Source: Rutstroemia sp. NJR-2017a BVV2 | Taxonomy: Eukaryota; Ascomycota; Leotiomycetes; Helotiales; Rutstroemiaceae | Length of the DNA stretch: 64,000 bases | Reading direction: 5' to 3' | NCBI GenBank assembly: GCA_002946415.1 | Contig: NJPS01000016.1 | Span: forward strand, 434,001 to 498,000 | Part shown: piece after piece, positions 59,859-64,000 of the stretch | How positions within the stretch are numbered: position 1 is the first letter of the stretch | How the letters are laid out: each line of letters opens with the position of its first letter | The notes under the pieces: model-generated | Databases searched by the model: none | Told to the model about the DNA's origin: nothing | The model's input: only the letters and a program-made list of their open reading frames with translations | Program-made: the position numbers and the translations under genes

Positions 59859-61595
59859 ATGAATGCAACATTGAAAAAGACGCTTCTGCCACAATTGAAG
59901 TCGAGGTTAGTATCCTCGCATATTGCTGGCAGTCTTGCATGTAAGACCAGAGAAGCGGTACAATCTCGCTCATTGTCCGGCTTCGTATCATCTAAGAATG
60001 GTGCTGCTCTGAGGAGACAAGCACTCTCGCTGCCGGCAAGACAACAACTGGAACTGATTGTAGAGAACTGCAAGAAAGGGCTAAAAACTACAACGGAATC
60101 AGCGTTGGACTTTCATAAATGGGCAGCTCTATTACCAGAGCAGCGTGAGAGTTATGTTAAGAGTGGAATTAGTGACGATGTTATCAAAAATTACATTCGC
60201 GATTACATGCCATCATCGTATACGTGGATCAGAAGAACAGAAGCTAGAATGAGGTACTCCTCAATTCGCCAGTTGAGAAAATGGCTTAACGATGACCGAG
60301 GCAAGGCCCTCAAGGCGTACTGGGGAATAGATAGCAAATACAGCACAACAGACGGAAGTGAAAGCTTCTTTTTGGGCCAACATGCTCTAACTGCCCTCCG
60401 GCGTGCAGCCGAAAAGTTGACAAATACCACTTGGGAGCTAGTAGAGTTATACAACTGGTTAAAACTACAGAGATTCTCGAGAGGAGATACAAGAGCAGGA
60501 TTCATCGAGGAGGACGTTCAGATGCTCCATCAATATGTTAATCAGTGCGTAGGGGTTTACAGGAATGAGAAGGAGATAGGGGCAGCAGGTTTGGAAAGTG
60601 TCTTCTCATTGTCCAGGCCAAACAGAGAGACTCTACTTAAATTTGGGTTAATCTACCACGAATGCGGGCTTCTTATCAAAGATCCTACTCCCGGCCAGTT
60701 ATTCACGTCTTCAAAATTTCTCAGGAATCATTTTTTTAAACCTCCATCATTTCCGGGAGAGAATTTCCTTGCGGTTAAAAGTTTCTACGAAAGCGGGGGA
60801 ACATGGGCGACCCGCGAGGAAATGGTGGGTAAGATTGAGCCGAAACCGACACCCAAGGATTTTGAGGAGTCGGCTTATTCAAATTTTGAATTGGATAGCT
60901 GGGAATACTGTCCGGCAGAGACTATTGAGATGCGAGCCTTCCAAGCCAGCAACCATGCGACGCAGAAAGATGCCCACGGCAAGGCCAACACATCCCTTCA
61001 CAATGAGCCCCTTTACATGGCATTGAAGAAGATTATTGACCAAGGCGGGACAAAAATCAATCCAACGTCTCAACAACTATACCCCCCGGTTCTGGAAACC
61101 GTCAAGCGTATAGACGATGCTATAGACATACCAGCTCAGAGCCAAGTTCCAGACCGAGCTGATCACATTTCTCCATTCCCACTTCTGTCGCATTCATCAG
61201 AGTTCGAGTCAGCAACCGGCTTCGAAAGTCCCAATTCTGCACGAGTTGGTAAGACGACCGAAAACAGTCCACCTGCTGCCAGACCTGCAACCTCCTCACC
61301 GAGCGCTACACATGCATTGGAACAGTATGTCTACGTGGCTTCGGTGCAGCATACACCATTGCCGGATGGGAAGCACGTGCCAAATATTCTTGGAGTATTC
61401 CTGTCCTTAGGCCTTGCTTGCGATGCTGCTCGAAGTTATGCCTTGGAGACATGCACGAATCCCGTGGGTCGCGAGTGGATCGACGACAGTTTTCGCGAAC
61501 TCGACAAACAAGGCTTCCAATTTTTCGTGGATTCTGGAGATACAGATACAAAGACGAAGGTTAGTGTCCATGTGAACAAGGAGTTGCTTCGATGA
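59859..61595 (+). CDS. Single-exon hypothetical protein, 578 aa
   Basis: I do not recognise this protein. It is one long uninterrupted frame from an ATG at 59859. The N-terminal 50 residues are basic, Ser/Leu-rich and free of acidic residues (MNATLKKTLLPQLKSRLVSS), which fits a mitochondrial presequence. Residues 60-330 are helical with many Trp/Tyr/Arg positions (FHKWAALLPEQRESYVKSGI; YTWIRRTEARMRYSSIRQLR; NWLKLQRFSRGDTRAGFIEE). A Ser/Pro/Thr-rich disordered stretch follows (about 430-480). A small C-terminal segment looks globular (YVYVASVQHTPLPDGKHVPN, GVFLSLGLACDAARSYALET, REWIDDSFRELDKQGFQFFV). Codon use is coding-like and the length excludes chance. It may be a lineage-restricted gene. 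It is divergent from the SNF2 gene. Confidence 0.75.
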   Translation: MNATLKKTLLPQLKSRLVSSHIAGSLACKTREAVQSRSLSGFVSSKNGAALRRQALSLPARQQLELIVENCKKGLKTTTESALDFHKWAALLPEQRESYVKSGISDDVIKNYIRDYMPSSYTWIRRTEARMRYSSIRQLRKWLNDDRGKALKAYWGIDSKYSTTDGSESFFLGQHALTALRRAAEKLTNTTWELVELYNWLKLQRFSRGDTRAGFIEEDVQMLHQYVNQCVGVYRNEKEIGAAGLESVFSLSRPNRETLLKFGLIYHECGLLIKDPTPGQLFTSSKFLRNHFFKPPSFPGENFLAVKSFYESGGTWATREEMVGKIEPKPTPKDFEESAYSNFELDSWEYCPAETIEMRAFQASNHATQKDAHGKANTSLHNEPLYMALKKIIDQGGTKINPTSQQLYPPVLETVKRIDDAIDIPAQSQVPDRADHISPFPLLSHSSEFESATGFESPNSARVGKTTENSPPAARPATSSPSATHALEQYVYVASVQHTPLPDGKHVPNILGVFLSLGLACDAARSYALETCTNPVGREWIDDSFRELDKQGFQFFVDSGDTDTKTKVSVHVNKELLR

Positions 61596-62083
61596 GGAGA
61601 AGTTCGAGGAGAATCTCGAGAAGAATTTCGCGGATAGTGGGTAAGAAATACCACCGAGGAAAACAAGGGTGTTTTTGGAACATGTGGCGTTCCTTTACAA
61701 ATTTCGGACTTGCTTAGGACAGCAGTGCGTCGCAGGCGACCTTTCATAGTGTTTGAAAACATAGGTATATATGTTAGGAACGTGTGAGACGTCATAATGT
61801 TGAGATTCATAGGAGATTACCCTCGTGTGCACGCATGGTGACCAAGCCGTGCTAAGCCGCACAACATAGCTTCGACATGTTCCAGATGTGCATGGTACAG
61901 TTATGAAGAACATCCACATGGAAAGAGAGGATGTGATTTACCAACATGAACGAAGACGATGAGGGTGAAGATTATTCCAAGATTTATCACCTTGCAACAC
62001 AACACAGTACCGATACTAGTAGCAGTTCCACTTTATATGCACGCCAGCTAGATAACATAGAATTTCCCTGGCAGTCTAGCTTC
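61596..62083. other. Convergent intergenic region
   Basis: Between the stops of the unknown 578-aa gene (+) and the RRM gene (-). No gene seen. Confidence 0.5.
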
Positions 62084-63076
62084 TCATCCTCTACTCGGAC
62101 CTCGCGTTACCCATGACACTTTCAGTGGCGCGTCTCTGTACAATGTCCCGCGGGTAGCCCTGAGAGCAGCTGCCGCCTGCTCGCGTGTAGAAAAGTCCAC
62201 AAAGCAGAAATTACGTCGCCCATCAGTTGCGCCTACTGACTCACCCGGACTGATCCTCTTGCTCACTGCATTCCTATCGTAACGTTAGCACTCAAAGTTC
62301 CCCCAAACGAACGACAATTCTACTTACACTTCGAAGTCTTTGAAGATAGACCGAATCTCCTCCTCATTCATCGGCTGGTCAAGCATCCTCGGCAAGCCCC
62401 CAACATACAGCTGCCGGTCTTCAGTTCGAGCACACTGAAAGTAGGCCATGGCGTGGTACGGCCCGCTCTTTCCAGCAAGTTGGTCCACATCTTTATCATG
62501 CTCGCCTTCACGTGCTCCGTTCCAGTCACCCCAGCGATTAAACGTAGTGCTTTCTTGGCTCTCACCCCAGCCGTGAGTAGAACGTCGACCCTCACCTTTG
62601 GGCTGACATGGACGGCATTTCACAGGCCGTTGCAACAGCTCCTTGCCCTCTAGCTCTGCAATGGCCCTATCTGCGGTCTGTCTATCCGAGAACTCGATGA
62701 AGCAGTAGCCTGGATTTCGGCCAGAGACTGGGTCGACGGAAATATGGACCTTGTCGAATAAGAATCCATAGGACTTCAAGAACTCTTCCAAATCCTCAAC
62801 AGTAGTTCTATACAGCAAGTTGCCTAGATAGATTCGCCGACCCTGGGCGATGGACCTGGCAGCATCGTCTTCGTCGTGTTGGCGTTCAGGCCGATGCACT
62901 TTCAGATCGTCGCGACGGTCTCTCACTGCTAGAGGTACGATTGGTTGCCGGTGCTGATGAGAACTTCCCTGCGTTGAACCACTGTTTCTCCAACTCCGGC
63001 CTGCGTCCTGACTGCCTTCAGCCCGACGTGGCGGATCAACAGGAGCGCGCACCCGCCAATTCGCTGAGCTAGACAT
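62084..63076 (-). CDS. RNA-binding protein with two RRM domains
   Basis: Predicted nuclear or cytoplasmic RNA-binding protein. Exon 1 (63076-62328) and exon 2 (62273-62084) join through a 54-nt intron (FEV|NAVSKR) for 312 aa. A polar Arg/Gln/His-rich N-terminus (1-78) precedes RRM1 at about 80-160, with RNP2 IYLGNL and RNP1 NPGYCFIEF. A linker with a basic/Gly/Trp stretch follows (GRRSTHGWGESQ). RRM2 is at about 221-305, with RNP2 LYVGGL and RNP1 RRNFCFVDF. The C-terminus ends shortly after RRM2. The layout resembles fungal two-RRM proteins annotated as nuclear cap-binding or Nop-like factors, but no specific orthologue can be assigned. The ATG at 63076 starts the family-like sequence; an in-frame upstream Met at 63139 is less likely. 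A 446-bp inverted-repeat element lies 138 nt upstream of the ATG. Confidence 0.85.
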
Positions 63077-63213
63077 GCTTGCCGTGTATATGATGCTGCA
63101 AACGGTGTAGGTGTTCTGTCCCCCAGCTACAACTTCCAAGACTCAACATGAAGAAATTGATGCTCTGGAATAAAATTCCGGAGTAACAGCTCCGGGATGT
63201 AAATGTGGTCTTG

Positions 63214-63659
63214 TATAACGTACACCCCACTTGATGGATCACCCCATTTAAATGGATCATCAAATCTCACCAAATATCAACTTTTATATATTTTTATAAT
63301 TAAATAACTACTTAATATTCAAAGCTAAAAACTTATATATAGGCTTATCTATGTATATAGAGTATATTGCTAGAAGCTGAAGCTATTAAAAATATCAATA
63401 AATTAATTATATTTATTCTATTAAATATTCAAAAAAATATTTAATAGAAAAAGTCTAAATCAAGAATTTCACCAAGTAGAATTATTGAGGAACTTGGATT
63501 TAGATTCTTTATATATATAAAATATCCTAAGATTTTATTCTCATGATTTTATATTGAAAAGTTATTAAATAATAAATTTCTTAATAGTTGTGATTTTGGG
63601 TGAGGTTTGGGCTGATCCATTTAAATGGGGTGATCCATCAAGTGGGGTTATACGTTATA
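63214..63659. mobile_element. MITE/foldback-like inverted-repeat element
   Basis: Terminal inverted repeats: the left arm begins tataacgtacaccccacttg and the reverse complement of the right arm begins tataacgtataaccccactt. They stay nearly identical through gatggatcaccccatttaaa and tggatca (about 55 nt), with weaker similarity for another ~20 nt. The interior is very AT-rich, without an ORF, and has a central hairpin (attaaatatt...aaatatttaat, 63416-63448) near the exact midpoint. TA dinucleotides flank both ends, compatible with a Tc1/mariner-type TA target, though the outer palindrome makes the exact boundary uncertain. No transposase is in the window. Confidence 0.75.
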
Positions 63660-64000
63660 AAAACTAGACTTTTCGTGGCACGCACAGACCAGATCTCTAT
63701 CACGACCAGCCATCAATCCGATATCATAACTTACCTGTCACTTACCTGTCCTTAAGCGTGCATGAGTCATAGTTAGCAGATAGAAACTGCACATTTACAT
63801 TCAAGCCTAGCCAGTTACTTCCTACGGTAGCTTGCTTTGACTATGTTCGGGGCGAGAAAAGGAACAGCGTAGGATGGCGCTAAGCTAGCACTTTCTGTGT
63901 TTTGAACGTCTTCCTCCTCTCCCCGCACCAAAATTTAAACAAATTTCTATTCCGTACTCTTCTTTCTTGACTTATACACCACACCGTCAACCGCTCGATG
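63660..64000. other. Window-edge sequence, likely promoter of a rightward gene
   Basis: No coding region is seen. The stretch turns CT-rich near 63905-63995, as fungal promoters do, and the window ends on ATG at 63998-64000. That could be the start of a gene outside the window, but it may be coincidence. Confidence 0.3.

Overview
The window is nuclear DNA of a filamentous ascomycete (Pezizomycotina). The evidence is short spliceosomal introns of about 45-100 nt with GT..AG ends and CTRAY-like branch sites, a solitary dispersed 5S rRNA gene, and fungal families: a Cdc25-type RasGEF, a C2H2/fungal_trans factor, a GDS1 winged-helix protein, fungal MED1, a GPI-type GH16 and a PigL_N-like protein. 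A leotiomycete is possible, but this is only an impression from family resemblance.

Layout. 738-4647 (-) is the Ras exchange factor. 4.7-11.7 kb is gene-poor and holds one unrecognised decayed coding relic (about 7.75-9.32 kb, -). 11743-14382 (+) is a C2H2 transcription factor; 17231-18446 (+) a secreted GPI-anchored GH16; 19869-21116 (-) the GDS1-like regulator. 21.1-26.76 kb is intergenic and low-complexity. 26759-27520 (+) is a glutathione S-transferase, followed closely by a lineage-restricted 784-aa protein (27775-30176). 30.4-34.5 kb looks like an accessory patch: a 5S-like relic, the 3' part of an ADH6/7-type alcohol dehydrogenase (-), abutting head-to-head the C-terminal end of a reducing polyketide synthase (KR-ACP-reductase) with an in-frame stop, then an intact 5S rRNA gene.

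From 34.7 kb on the window is compact housekeeping sequence: MED1 (-), a fused alpha/beta succinyl-CoA-ligase-like mitochondrial protein (-), a charged hypothetical (+), SUMO (-), CMC4 (+), the Nup107/Nup84 nucleoporin (+), a large AT-hook/poly-Q protein (+), a very intron-dense SNF2-RING ATPase (-), an unknown 578-aa protein (+) and a two-RRM protein (-). A 446-bp inverted-repeat (MITE/foldback-like) element sits just upstream of the RRM gene.

The most notable observations are very small exons needed to keep conserved proteins in frame (8 nt in the ligase gene, 13 nt in CMC4, 18/25/31 nt in the SNF2 gene), the ADH/PKS junction bracketed by 5S sequences, the foldback element, and the decayed unknown gene. 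I found no operon-like defence or CRISPR system, as expected for a fungus. Exon boundaries were inferred by eye from splice consensus, reading frame and family conservation. For completely spliced models the exon sums are divisible by three.
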